This document shows positions 5,408 to 12,884 of a stretch of DNA of 12,884 nt, piece by piece; the stretch's first letter is position 1; every line of letters begins with the position of its first letter. The notes under the pieces are model-generated. The model saw only the letters and a list, made by a program, of their open reading frames with translations, did not search any database and was not told the origin of the DNA. The DNA is from an uncultured Porphyromonadaceae bacterium (GTDB lineage: Bacteria; Bacteroidota; Bacteroidia; Bacteroidales; Muribaculaceae). Where the stretch lies: contig CABUIO010000038.1 of the NCBI GenBank assembly GCA_902491625.1, positions 1-12,884 of the forward strand, in the 5' to 3' direction. Made by a program: the position numbers and the translations under genes.

Positions 5408-6670
5408 ATGGAACTGAAACGAGTAGTAATCACCGGTCTGGGCACTGTCTCCCCTCTTGGCAACGATGTGGCAACGACCTGGGAGAATGCAAAGAACGGT
5501 GTGAGCGGAGCAGCGCCGATCACCCATTTCGACGCCTCGCTCTTCAAGACTCAATTTGCCTGCGAGGTCAAGAATTTTGACCCCGCCGCACATTTTGACC
5601 GTAAAAAAGCCCGCCAGCTCGACCTTTATGCCATGTATGCCATGGTTGCTGCCGACGAGGCTATCGCTGACTCCAAGATCGAGGAGGGTGGCGCCGACAA
5701 GAACCGCATCGGCGTGATTTTCGCTGCCGGCATCGGCGGCCTCCACACCTTCGAGGAGGAAGCCGGATATTATGCGCAGAACGCCGACAAGGGACCCAAA
5801 TACAATCCCTTCTTCATCCCGAAGATGATCGCCGACATCGCAGCCGGCCATATCTCGATTGATCACGAGTTCCGTGGTCCCAATTTCGGAACGGTATCGG
5901 CCTGCGCATCTTCCAACAACGCCCTTATCGACGCTTTCAACTACGTGCGTCTGGGCATGGCTGACGCCATCGTGGCCGGTGGCGCCGAAGCTGCCGTCTA
6001 TCCCGCAGGTGTCGGCGGCTTCAATTCGATGAAGGCCCTTTCGACCCGCAACGACGACCCCAAGGGCGCTTCGCGTCCCTTCAGCGGCTCGCGCGACGGT
6101 TTCGTGATCGGCGAGGGCGCGGCCGCTCTCGTGCTTGAGGAGCTTGAGCACGCAAAGGCCCGCGGCGCCCACATCTATGCCGAAGTGGCCGGCGGCGGCA
6201 TGAGCGCCGACGCATACCACATCACCGCCACACATCCCGAGGGTCTCGGCGCACAGCTCGTCATGGAGAACGCCCTCAAGGATGCCGGCATGAAGCCCGA
6301 AGACATCGACTACATCAATCTTCACGGCACATCGACTCCCGTGGGCGACCTTGGCGAGATCAAGGGCATCATGAAAGTGTTCGGCGACCATGTCCACCAC
6401 ATGAGCCTCAGCTCGACAAAATCCATGACAGGCCATCTGCTCGGCGCCGCCGGTGCCATCGAGGCTCTGTTCTGCGTCAAGGCTCTTGAAGAAGGTGTCA
6501 TTCCTCCCACCATCAACCATGAGGAGGGGGACAACGATCCCGAGGTTGACTACACGATCGACTTCACATTCAACAAAGCCAAGAAGCGCGACATCAGGAC
6601 AGCGCTCAGCAATACATTCGGATTCGGCGGTCACAATGCTGCCCTGATCCTCAAGAAATACGAGGGTTAA
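5408..6670 (+). CDS. fabF: 3-oxoacyl-[acyl-carrier-protein] synthase II
   Basis: Condensing enzyme (KAS II) of fatty acid elongation. It joins malonyl-ACP to an acyl chain held on its active-site cysteine, releasing CO2. The 420 residues fit the family (about 410-420). The thiolase-fold active site is complete: Cys166 (TVSACASSNNA), His306 (NLHGTSTPVGD), Lys338 and His343 (SSTKSMTGHLLGAAGA), and the glycine-rich C-terminal GFGGHN (405-410) with the gating phenylalanine beside it. The start is the ATG at 5408, giving MELKRVVITGLGTVSPLG; earlier in-frame starts lie inside the upstream hairpin and add unconserved residues. Its substrate carrier acpP is directly upstream. A terminator follows 27 bases after the stop. 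FabB is less likely because FabB is largely proteobacterial and the motifs read as FabF. Confidence 0.96.
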   Translation: MELKRVVITGLGTVSPLGNDVATTWENAKNGVSGAAPITHFDASLFKTQFACEVKNFDPAAHFDRKKARQLDLYAMYAMVAADEAIADSKIEEGGADKNRIGVIFAAGIGGLHTFEEEAGYYAQNADKGPKYNPFFIPKMIADIAAGHISIDHEFRGPNFGTVSACASSNNALIDAFNYVRLGMADAIVAGGAEAAVYPAGVGGFNSMKALSTRNDDPKGASRPFSGSRDGFVIGEGAAALVLEELEHAKARGAHIYAEVAGGGMSADAYHITATHPEGLGAQLVMENALKDAGMKPEDIDYINLHGTSTPVGDLGEIKGIMKVFGDHVHHMSLSSTKSMTGHLLGAAGAIEALFCVKALEEGVIPPTINHEEGDNDPEVDYTIDFTFNKAKKRDIRTALSNTFGFGGHNAALILKKYEG

Positions 6671-6697
6671 TACAGAGAATCCGCATCAGGACTCACG

Positions 6698-6740
6698 CGG
6701 AGGGAAGGAGTGATAGAAGCTCTTTCCCTCCGTTTTTTTT
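6698..6740 (+). terminator. intrinsic terminator of acpP-fabF
   Basis: CGGAGGGAAGGAG (6698-6710) pairs with CTCTTTCCCTCCG (6720-6732) over 13 bp with one G-T pair and a 9-base loop. Eight T follow at once (6733-6740). It is a very strong terminator and closes the fatty acid unit. Confidence 0.92.
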
Positions 6741-6826
6741 GATATGGCTGTCACCTTTCGGCTCACTGATGTGTCTATAGTGCGAGATGTCTCAAAGAGT
6801 TCAGAAAAATAATTAAGTTAAGAGTT

Positions 6827-7261
6827 ATGAGTGAAATTCTAGTTCCCATTTTCGTCTGTGTCGTGCTTCCGGTCGCAATAGTGCTGATCGTGTTCCTGAC
6901 CGACATGAACAAGGACAAGCAGCGCACGAAGATAATCATAAAGGCGATCGAGTCCGGCAACATCGACACCGACAAGCTTGTCGAAGCCCTCGGAGACAGG
7001 CGGAAGCCCCGCAGGACGCCCGGAGAGCGCCTCACACGCCGTCTTTTGCGCGGATGCATCTTCTCCCTCATCGGCATCGTCATCATCGTCACAGACCTCC
7101 TTGGATGCTTCGGAGAGGGCGGTTTCATGGGGGAAGGCATCTCCTCCATGATGCTCGGAGGAGTCTCCCTTGCCGTGGGCGTGAGCTTCCTGATTGTCTA
7201 TTTCGTCACAAAGAAGCAGCTCCCCGAGGAGGTGAGAAACGAACGCGAACAGTGTAAATGA
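6827..7261 (+). CDS. small three-helix membrane protein, first gene of the sigma operon
   Basis: 144 residues. Three hydrophobic segments are visible: about 4-25 (ILVPIFVCVVLPVAIVLIV), 76-94 (GCIFSLIGIVIIVTDLLGC) and 108-128 (MMLGGVSLAVGVSFLIVYFV). Between the first two is a charged, basic linker (residues 27-75) with KAIESGNIDTDKLVEAL and RRKPRRTPGERLTRR, likely cytoplasmic. The layout resembles small inner membrane proteins of the DUF6249 type that I recall beside ECF sigma genes in Bacteroidota; this is memory, not a search. The stop overlaps the start of the sigma gene (ATGA at 7258-7261), which suggests translational coupling. I see no clear promoter in the 86 bases after the upstream terminator. 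Function is unknown; a role in sensing or in holding the sigma factor at the membrane is inference from position. Confidence 0.85.
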   Translation: MSEILVPIFVCVVLPVAIVLIVFLTDMNKDKQRTKIIIKAIESGNIDTDKLVEALGDRRKPRRTPGERLTRRLLRGCIFSLIGIVIIVTDLLGCFGEGGFMGEGISSMMLGGVSLAVGVSFLIVYFVTKKQLPEEVRNEREQCK

Positions 7262-7746
7262 CACGCGAGCAGTTCATCTCACACGTAGAGAGCCATCAGA
7301 AGGCGTTCCGGCGCCTTCTGACGGCTCTGTGCTGCGGCGACACGGCGCTTGCCGACGACATCGCGCAGGAGGCCTTCATCAAGGCTTACCTCTCGTGTGA
7401 AGGGTTCAGGGACGACGCCAAGTTTACCACTTGGATCTACAGGATCGGTTTCAACACCTTCCTCAACCATCGGCGTTCCGCAAGGCTCACTGCCACCTAC
7501 GACGAGGTCGCCGCCTCGGACTCGGGAGAGAGGGCTGACGACTCCTTCCGCTATCAGGAACTCTACGCCGCGCTCGACCGTATCCCTGAACGCGAGCGCA
7601 CCTCGATCCTGCTCCATTACATGGAGGGCTATTCCGTGAGCGAGATAGCGGAGATTGTGGAAGTGTCGGCCGACGCCGTCAAACAGCATCTCTCGCGCGG
7701 CCGCAGGCATCTGCGGGGAATCCTAAATGACAAAGACCATGAATGA
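7258..7746 (+). CDS. ECF-type RNA polymerase sigma factor
   Basis: Sigma-70 family, extracytoplasmic-function group, 162 residues, with only regions 2 and 4. Region 2 shows DDIAQEAFIKAY (33-44, core polymerase contact) and FTTWIYRIGFNTFLNHRRS (56-74, -10 melting and recognition). Region 4 (about 98-157) has the helix-turn-helix SVSEIAEIVEVSADAVKQHLSRGRRHLR (126-153, listed here in two parts: SVSEIAEIVEVS and ADAVKQHLSRGRRHLR), which reads the -35 element. There is no C-terminal extension. The start overlaps the upstream stop by 4 bases, and the 3' end overlaps the next gene by 8-20 bases, so all three are likely translated together. Target genes cannot be told from the sequence. No SusC/SusD or FecR gene is adjacent, which argues against the common nutrient-uptake ECF type of Bacteroidota. 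Confidence 0.93.
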   Translation: MTREQFISHVESHQKAFRRLLTALCCGDTALADDIAQEAFIKAYLSCEGFRDDAKFTTWIYRIGFNTFLNHRRSARLTATYDEVAASDSGERADDSFRYQELYAALDRIPERERTSILLHYMEGYSVSEIAEIVEVSADAVKQHLSRGRRHLRGILNDKDHE

Positions 7747-8137
7747 AGATGACAAGATAAGAAAGATGTTTGAGGATTTTCGTCCGGAGCTTTCCTCCGA
7801 CATGCGGTTCATGTCGCGCCTCGAACGCAACATGAAGGATGTCGAGATGATACGCCGCAAGGCAGTCGAGTCGCGTGTCCGTGGACGGCGGGCTGTTGCC
7901 ATAGCCGCGTGTGCAGGATTCATCACAGGCATGTTGTTCTCGCTGCTGCTGCCTGGACTCTGCTCACTGTTGGGTGCATTGCTCGACTCCATGAGCATCC
8001 CGACCGACGCCACGGCCATGTTCGGCGAGAACGGCATCGTACTGCTCTGGCTTCTTGTAGCCGCCGTGACAGTCGCCTCGGCACTCGGCGCCTACGACAT
8101 CGCCCTCTTCCTGCAGAACCCCAAAAAGAAAGAGTAA
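7727..8137 (+). CDS. two-helix membrane protein, candidate anti-sigma factor
   Basis: 136 residues from the ATG at 7727; the ATG at 7739 (MNEDDKIRK) is an equally plausible start and would give 132. The first 55 residues are charged and helix-prone (DDKIRKMFEDFRPELSSDMRF, then SRLERNMKDVEMIRRKAVES). Two hydrophobic segments follow, about 56-84 (AVAIAACAGFITGMLFSLLL) and 103-124 (GIVLLWLLVAAVTVASALGA), and a short basic tail, NPKKKE. A soluble N-terminal helix bundle plus membrane anchor, encoded just after and overlapping an ECF sigma gene, is the usual arrangement of an anti-sigma factor. I see no HxxxCxxC zinc motif, so it is not a classic zinc-type anti-sigma. The function is inferred from position and shape only. 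Confidence 0.85.
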   Translation: MTKTMNEDDKIRKMFEDFRPELSSDMRFMSRLERNMKDVEMIRRKAVESRVRGRRAVAIAACAGFITGMLFSLLLPGLCSLLGALLDSMSIPTDATAMFGENGIVLLWLLVAAVTVASALGAYDIALFLQNPKKKE

Positions 8138-8162
8138 AGTCGGTAAAGGAGGATAAAGCAAG

Positions 8163-8197
8163 GGCGCTGCGGCTCGGTGAGTCGCAGCGCCTCTTTT
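8163..8197 (+). terminator. intrinsic terminator of the sigma operon
   Basis: GGCGCTGCGGCT (8163-8174) pairs with AGTCGCAGCGCC (8180-8191) over 12 bp with one G-T pair and a 5-base loop, then TCTTTT. It lies 25 bases after the last gene of the operon. Read on the other strand the same stem is followed by CTTGCTTTA, so it could also weakly stop the converging large gene. Confidence 0.85.
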
Positions 8198-8205
8198 GGA
8201 TGGGG

Positions 8206-8240
8206 CTGATTAGTACAATCAGTCTAATTGGACTAATCAG
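8206..8240. repeat. A/T-rich inverted repeat between convergent genes
   Basis: CTGATTAGT (8206-8214) is the exact reverse complement of ACTAATCAG (8232-8240). Inside, CAAT (8216-8219) pairs with ATTG (8227-8230) around a 7-base loop. It sits 6 bases past the stop of the large minus-strand gene and just after the sigma-operon terminator. On the minus strand no T-run follows, so it is likely a 3'-end structure of the large gene's message, with transcription ending at or near the next hairpin. Confidence 0.55.
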
Positions 8241-8246
8241 TTGGGG

Positions 8247-11200
8247 TTATTTTGTGATGACGACCTTGCGGATCGTGTCGCCTTTCTTCTCAAGGTAAAT
8301 GCCGGGAGCGGCGGGTTTGCCGATAATTCTGATGCCGTTGAGGTCGAAGTATTCAGCCTCGGCGGCGTCGGTCACGATGCCGTCGACTCCTGTGGTGCGC
8401 AGGGTGAGTGTGTTGGACTCGGCACCCTTGCTGTTGTCGCTGAGTACGGGGACGATCACGTAGGAGTAGTCTTTGTTAGGCTCTACGGTCGGGTCGTCGT
8501 AGATGTTGCCGTCACATTTGGCACACTCTGCGATCAGCCGGCCGTCGCGGTAGATGTCGAAGCCGGAGAGCTTGAGGGCGTCGGATTCGGGAGCGTAGCC
8601 AATGTCGTCGATGATGATTCCGAAGACGTCGTTGCTGACGTAGTGGATAGCCACATACTTAGCATCCTCGGGAAGCCGGAACTCATATTCCTCGAAGACT
8701 GTCGAGCCTTCGCCCACATCTGTCTTGACTGTCTCGAGAAGCGTGAAGTCTTCTTTTGCAGTGCCTGTGGCGGAGTACATGATCTCAACGGTCTCGGGAC
8801 CGTACTGGTAGGTGAGGGGCTTCATAGAGAAGCTGAAGATGGAACCTCCCACGATCTCGGGCGAGATTAGCCAGTCGTCGGCGCTGGCGGCTTTTCCGGT
8901 GCCGGGATCCGGGCCGGGGCAGAAGGCGATAAGGAACTTGTCGCCGGATGTGCCTGTGTAGGGCGATTTGTCGCCGAACTGCAGGATCTTCTCCATGTCA
9001 GTCTCACTCCAGACAACGAAGCTCTGGGGCTGGTTGGCATACGGCTGTTCCTGATAGTCCAGACTGTTGGGACCGTAGACCATCTGGCCGTCGCCGTCGA
9101 TGCGTGTGAATCCGGCCACGGTATCGCTCTCGTCGTCGAACACGAGCGGAGTCTCCTCCTCGAAGTCCTCGACTACATTGCTTGTGCCGGAGATTGGCGA
9201 CCATCCGAGCTGCACGTTGTCGAAGGTGATCTCGTTGGCGTGGAGGTCTGTGACGACGGGTACGACGCCCTTGCCGACCTCAAGCTGCCTCTCCATGTAG
9301 TCGTTGCTCTCCTTGTCGTCGGAGCGGAAGATGGTGTAGGCGAGCGTGTAGCTGCCGATCTGGTCGGCGGTGGGGGTGAAGGCGATGTCGAAAGTGATCT
9401 CCTCGCCGGAAGCCACAGACTTTGTGCCGGCGGGCAGATTAACGTCATTGACGACATTGCCCTCGGCGTCGGTGAACTTCCAGTTGGATGCCGGCATTGT
9501 GTTGGCGGCGCTTCCGTAGTTCATGACGTGGGCGGTGTAGACATTCTCGACGCCGATCTCGGCACGTGCGGGACCTTCGATGGCAGTGATGCCGAAGTCG
9601 TAGGGCACGTTGTCGAAGAAGGAGTAGCTGTAGAGGATGAGGGCGTCTGAATCGTCACCGAACCAGTCGTAGGAGACTGTGTAGCGGATGCCGATCTCGA
9701 CCCATCCCTTGTTCTGGAATTCGGCGGGGAGGTCGACGGTGACTTTCTGCGGGCCTTTCTCGGTGAAGTCGTCTTTCGCGAAAGTCTTGATGACCTTGGC
9801 GGGGACACCGTAGGCCGATGCCACCACGCTGAATGTGGTGCTTCCTCCGTAGACGTCGAGTGCGACGGCGGCGTTCACGGAGCCTTTTGTCGAGAATTTA
9901 GGCAGAGTGAGGTATGCGTCGTCAAGATCGAAGTAGGAGTAGGAATAGAGCGCCTTGGCGTTGTCCTCCGTGGCGTAGCCGGAATATTCGTCGGCGGGAT
10001 CGCCGAGTTTCAGTTCGACATCCTCGGAATAGTTGACCGTGGGTGTCTGGAATGTTTCGGCGGCGCGCAGATTGTAGGTCATGGGGATCTGATTGGGTTT
10101 GCCCATCACGGCTGCCGCGTTGCGGAAACTGTCGGAGGTGCCGGCGAAGTTCTCGGTGAGGATGCCGACCTGTACGAGCTGAAGGTCGGAACCCTCTGGG
10201 AGCACGTAGTCATATTCGGTGACGTCCGTACCGAGATCCTCGGTGGGTACCCATTTGTAGGTGCCGTCCACGAATTTGTATTCCACCAGATAGTATCGGA
10301 TGCCTGTGGGCTGGATGTAGCCTCCGTTGATGCCCTTTGTCGGAGCATCCCAGGAAAGGTGCATCTTGTAGTCTGTGGCGTCGACTGTACCGGTCAGGTT
10401 GCTGACACGTGCGGGAGCCTCGACTCCGACATATACGTCGACAGTTTCGGAGAGGCCTTTGAGATCGCCGTCAGTCACGGTGACTGTGATCCTGTTGTCA
10501 CCCTGGCGTGCGGGTGCGGCGACGGAAGCCGCGCTGCCGGGAGTGCCTTCTACAGTCACTTCCTCGCAACCTCTGGCCTTGACTGTCGCCTTGAGGGTCT
10601 TGTCTGCGGCATAGGGAATGCCGGCGATAGTGGCTGTCGGGAAGTTGAAGGTGACGTCTGCCTTTAGCTCGCCCTGAGGTGCGGCTGTGGCTTTCAGCGA
10701 GGTCACTGCGGCGGGATTGCCTACGGCGATACCATCCATCTTCGATACCTGGAAGTCGCGCATGATCACGCGGTCGCGGTTGCGTGCGGAGGTTATGTGG
10801 ATGCCGATGTAGTAGTTGCCGGCGGATGGCACGGTGAAGCTGCTGCCGACGCGGTTCTGCAGCGACTCTGCCGAGCTGGAGGAATTGTTGGTGAGAGTCG
10901 TGTTGGGCACGATGGTCTTCACTATGCTTGAGGACTGTCCGTCGGGAGCGGCCGCGAGCACGACTTCGAGTGTCTCAGGCTTGTTGCTTCCGCGCATGGC
11001 GTTCATGGAGAACTCATAGACGGCGTTGATGTCGTCGTATTTGGTCACCGGGAGATAGAGCCAGTCGTTGGCATTGTTGCGTTTATGGCTGGTGTACATG
11101 AAGACATCCTTCACGCCGTTGGATCCGAAGCGCATCTGGACAAGTTCGATGGCTGTTCCGTCGTTGTTGGCGTCGACGATGGTGAAGAGCTTGCTCTCCT

Positions 11201-12812
11201 TGGGAGTGGGCTCGAACGCCTCGGGCAGAGGATAGGGATCGCCGTACTTGAGGTCGTTGGAGTTGGTGCGCTCGGAGATTTTACCGTCGAAGACAGCCTC
11301 GACGGAAGCTACGTAAGAATCCAGAATCTCACCCTGCGGAAGCTTGGGAGAGCACTCCGTGGCCTTGATGCCCTGAGCCACGATGGCGTCGTTGACATAG
11401 ACGTTGTAGGTGATTTCCTCGGGATTGACATATCCGCCGTGGACACCGGCGGTCACGGCATCCCATTTGATGAGGTTGTCGGTGATGGTCACTGATGCGG
11501 GAGCCTCGGGGGTGTCGTTGCCGACATAGAATGAGGTCGTGAGGAAGGGACCGGTCTTGCCGCCTGTGGAGACCTTTAGGGTGAAGGTGTGCATCCCCTC
11601 GGTGAGGTCTGTCACGGGAACGAAGAACTCGCTGCCGGCAGCGGCTTTGCCGCGCTGTGTCTCTACGCCGTCGACCTGAAGGATATAGTCGATGTCGCCG
11701 AGGATCGGGGTGCCTCCCATGGTTGCGGATGGCATGCGGTAGGTGATTCCGCCGCTGAGGGCGCCGTTGCCGAAGATCGTGTTGACAACCGTGGCCTCGG
11801 CGGGCGACTCGTCATAGATTCTCTGGAGGTCGGGGCAGTAGAAGTTGTAGAAACCGATCAGACCCTCGTATTTTTCGTATGAGAGAGTCTTGAACGAGGT
11901 CTCGTCAAGGAGCTGGATGCCGTTGGCGGCGTCGGTAGACACTGCGTAGAAATAGCCGGCGTCGTAGGGGCTGTAGGCCAGACCGGTAATGTATTCCGAG
12001 GGAGTGTCGATGGAGCCGATCTTCTTCTGTTCTCCGGTGGCGGTGTCAATCTCGACGACAGAGGAGCCGGCGATTCCGACGAGCTTGTCGGTGATCTGGT
12101 TGTAGGTCATCGCTGCCATAGGCCAGTCGACGGGAGTCACGGCCTTACCGAGCGTCACGTCCAGCGGATTGTTGCCGGAGGCCGTGGCGTAGTACATGGT
12201 GTTCTCGATCACGACATATCCGTAGATCATGTCTTTCCAGGGATCGTAGGCCATGAGGGTGAAGCGGTAGTCGCTGTTGGAGTATTCCTTGGAGGAAACG
12301 ACAGTGCCGTCGGGAGCGATCTCGATGAGGTGCGATCCGTAGATGTACTGTCCGGTGAAGATCTCGTCGACGAAGCAGACGAAATTGCCGTTACGCACGT
12401 AAAGGCCGGTGATTTGCATCGGGCCGCCGTTGGGGCCTTCGGGGAAGGCTACCGGAAGCGTAGTGATCTTGCCGTCGAGGAAGATCTCGGCGACATTCCG
12501 GGGTGCGGCGAGATCGGGAGCTACCGCAATCGAGGCGTAGACCGTGGATCCGGCATCGCTGATGCGGGACGGAGCCTTGCGGATATCGGTCGAGAACGGA
12601 GCGACGCCGGAGGTGCGGACAGTGTAGCCGCCCGGCACCTGCATTGTGCGCGAAAGTGGTGTGGAAGCCACATAGCGGTTGGCCGTGGCGCTCCGCATCA
12701 GTTGCCTGTGCGAAGCCGAAGGCGCAGCCGCTCTATGTGCGGCCGGCACTGCGGCGCAGAGCATGCCTGCGCCCAGAGCCAGTACGGCACATAAGGAAGC
12801 CAGTTTCTTCAT
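8247..12812 (-). CDS. large secreted multi-domain (FN3, CARDB-like, cleaved-adhesin-like) protein
   Basis: 1521 residues. Residues 1 to about 24 are a Sec signal peptide (MKKLASLCAVLALGAGMLCA) with no lipobox. Domains by eye: 90-330, propeller-like repeats of short strands (GLYVRNGNFVCFVDEI, GLAYSPYDAGYFYAVS); 357-520, an Ig-like unit followed by FN3 (WDAVTAGVHGGYVNPEEITY); 535-705, a jelly-roll-like region; 720-905, a second Ig plus FN3 unit (WDAPTKGINGGYIQPTGIRY) that mirrors the first; about 925-1065, another sandwich-like region; 1070-1165, CARDB-like (VMNYGSAANTMPASNW); 1215-1403, cleaved-adhesin/choice-of-anchor-J type (DDWLISPEIVGG, IIIDDIGYAPES); a last FN3-like stretch (FDIYRDGRLIAE); and 1485-1521, a C-terminal sorting-type tail (EYFDLNGIRI, PGIYLEKKGDTIRKVVITK). 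The tail resembles type IX secretion or related Bacteroidota surface-targeting domains. No catalytic motif is evident, so adhesion or glycan/protein binding at the surface is the best guess. The gene converges on the sigma operon and appears monocistronic in this window. The domain labels are from pattern reading, not profile search. Confidence 0.85.
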   Translation of the reverse strand: MKKLASLCAVLALGAGMLCAAVPAAHRAAAPSASHRQLMRSATANRYVASTPLSRTMQVPGGYTVRTSGVAPFSTDIRKAPSRISDAGSTVYASIAVAPDLAAPRNVAEIFLDGKITTLPVAFPEGPNGGPMQITGLYVRNGNFVCFVDEIFTGQYIYGSHLIEIAPDGTVVSSKEYSNSDYRFTLMAYDPWKDMIYGYVVIENTMYYATASGNNPLDVTLGKAVTPVDWPMAAMTYNQITDKLVGIAGSSVVEIDTATGEQKKIGSIDTPSEYITGLAYSPYDAGYFYAVSTDAANGIQLLDETSFKTLSYEKYEGLIGFYNFYCPDLQRIYDESPAEATVVNTIFGNGALSGGITYRMPSATMGGTPILGDIDYILQVDGVETQRGKAAAGSEFFVPVTDLTEGMHTFTLKVSTGGKTGPFLTTSFYVGNDTPEAPASVTITDNLIKWDAVTAGVHGGYVNPEEITYNVYVNDAIVAQGIKATECSPKLPQGEILDSYVASVEAVFDGKISERTNSNDLKYGDPYPLPEAFEPTPKESKLFTIVDANNDGTAIELVQMRFGSNGVKDVFMYTSHKRNNANDWLYLPVTKYDDINAVYEFSMNAMRGSNKPETLEVVLAAAPDGQSSSIVKTIVPNTTLTNNSSSSAESLQNRVGSSFTVPSAGNYYIGIHITSARNRDRVIMRDFQVSKMDGIAVGNPAAVTSLKATAAPQGELKADVTFNFPTATIAGIPYAADKTLKATVKARGCEEVTVEGTPGSAASVAAPARQGDNRITVTVTDGDLKGLSETVDVYVGVEAPARVSNLTGTVDATDYKMHLSWDAPTKGINGGYIQPTGIRYYLVEYKFVDGTYKWVPTEDLGTDVTEYDYVLPEGSDLQLVQVGILTENFAGTSDSFRNAAAVMGKPNQIPMTYNLRAAETFQTPTVNYSEDVELKLGDPADEYSGYATEDNAKALYSYSYFDLDDAYLTLPKFSTKGSVNAAVALDVYGGSTTFSVVASAYGVPAKVIKTFAKDDFTEKGPQKVTVDLPAEFQNKGWVEIGIRYTVSYDWFGDDSDALILYSYSFFDNVPYDFGITAIEGPARAEIGVENVYTAHVMNYGSAANTMPASNWKFTDAEGNVVNDVNLPAGTKSVASGEEITFDIAFTPTADQIGSYTLAYTIFRSDDKESNDYMERQLEVGKGVVPVVTDLHANEITFDNVQLGWSPISGTSNVVEDFEEETPLVFDDESDTVAGFTRIDGDGQMVYGPNSLDYQEQPYANQPQSFVVWSETDMEKILQFGDKSPYTGTSGDKFLIAFCPGPDPGTGKAASADDWLISPEIVGGSIFSFSMKPLTYQYGPETVEIMYSATGTAKEDFTLLETVKTDVGEGSTVFEEYEFRLPEDAKYVAIHYVSNDVFGIIIDDIGYAPESDALKLSGFDIYRDGRLIAECAKCDGNIYDDPTVEPNKDYSYVIVPVLSDNSKGAESNTLTLRTTGVDGIVTDAAEAEYFDLNGIRIIGKPAAPGIYLEKKGDTIRKVVITK

Positions 12813-12884
12813 TGTTGTGCTGAGTATTTTAGGAACATTCAGAAAATAGCTAACTGATTATTTGTCAGATTGGTAGATTTTTAT

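Noticed and set aside
5084..6634. Open frame of 516 residues on the minus strand across acpP and fabF
   Set aside because: It is antisense to two certain housekeeping genes and crosses their intergenic terminator. It reflects high-GC third positions, not a gene.
8241..8870. Open frame of 209 residues on the plus strand inside the 1521-residue gene
   Set aside because: It is antisense to the FN3 and sorting-tail region, which has clear domain patterns. Several similar shadows exist along the same gene.
1..12884. CRISPR array, transposon, prophage or defence system
   Set aside because: I saw no regularly spaced direct repeats, no terminal inverted repeats with a transposase, and no integrase, nuclease or toxin-like gene. 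The coding sequences are housekeeping, metabolic, regulatory or surface genes of similar composition.

Overview
The window looks like chromosome from a gut Bacteroidales bacterium, most likely Muribaculaceae or a near relative. The reasons are: an OmpA-like porin of the Bacteroidota type, start codons without Shine-Dalgarno sequences but with A/T-rich leaders, a large secreted multi-domain protein with a C-terminal sorting-type tail, a small ECF sigma operon with a characteristic companion membrane protein, and moderately high GC content. The taxonomic call is inference from protein style; no database was searched.

Left part, minus strand (about 1-3269): a two-gene oxalate module, transcribed frc then oxc. 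Frc moves CoA from formyl-CoA to oxalate. Oxc decarboxylates the oxalyl-CoA, giving CO2 and formyl-CoA, which returns to Frc. The pair forms a self-renewing cycle that turns oxalate into formate and CO2 and consumes a proton. A strong hairpin with a T-run lies between the two genes, and another follows oxc. No oxalate/formate antiporter is visible in the window.

Centre, plus strand: after a 321-bp divergent intergenic region comes a secreted OmpA-family outer membrane protein (3591-4757). A gene-free stretch of about 340 bp follows, holding two hairpins (one a textbook terminator) and a likely Bacteroidota-type promoter. Then come acpP (acyl carrier protein) and fabF (3-oxoacyl-ACP synthase II), the carrier and condensing enzyme of fatty acid elongation. 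A terminator-like hairpin ends only 9 bases before the fabF start codon. It probably keeps acpP expression well above that of fabF.

Next on the plus strand (6827-8137) is a tight three-gene unit with overlapping stops and starts: a small three-helix membrane protein, an ECF sigma factor, and a small two-helix membrane protein that is a candidate anti-sigma factor. It ends at a strong, partly bidirectional terminator.

Right part, minus strand (8247-12812): one 1521-residue secreted protein with a propeller-like N-terminal region, a diverged duplicated Ig/FN3 module, a CARDB-like domain, a cleaved-adhesin/choice-of-anchor-J type domain and a C-terminal sorting-type domain. It converges on the sigma operon. 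The last 72 bases (12813-12884) are its A/T-rich upstream leader, in which I see no clear promoter match.

I found no RNA genes, CRISPR array, insertion sequence, attachment site or prophage gene. Most of the window is recognisable biology. The less ordinary points are the repeated hairpin-before-start arrangement inside operons, the altered glycine loop in Frc, and the sigma operon with an unclassified partner protein.
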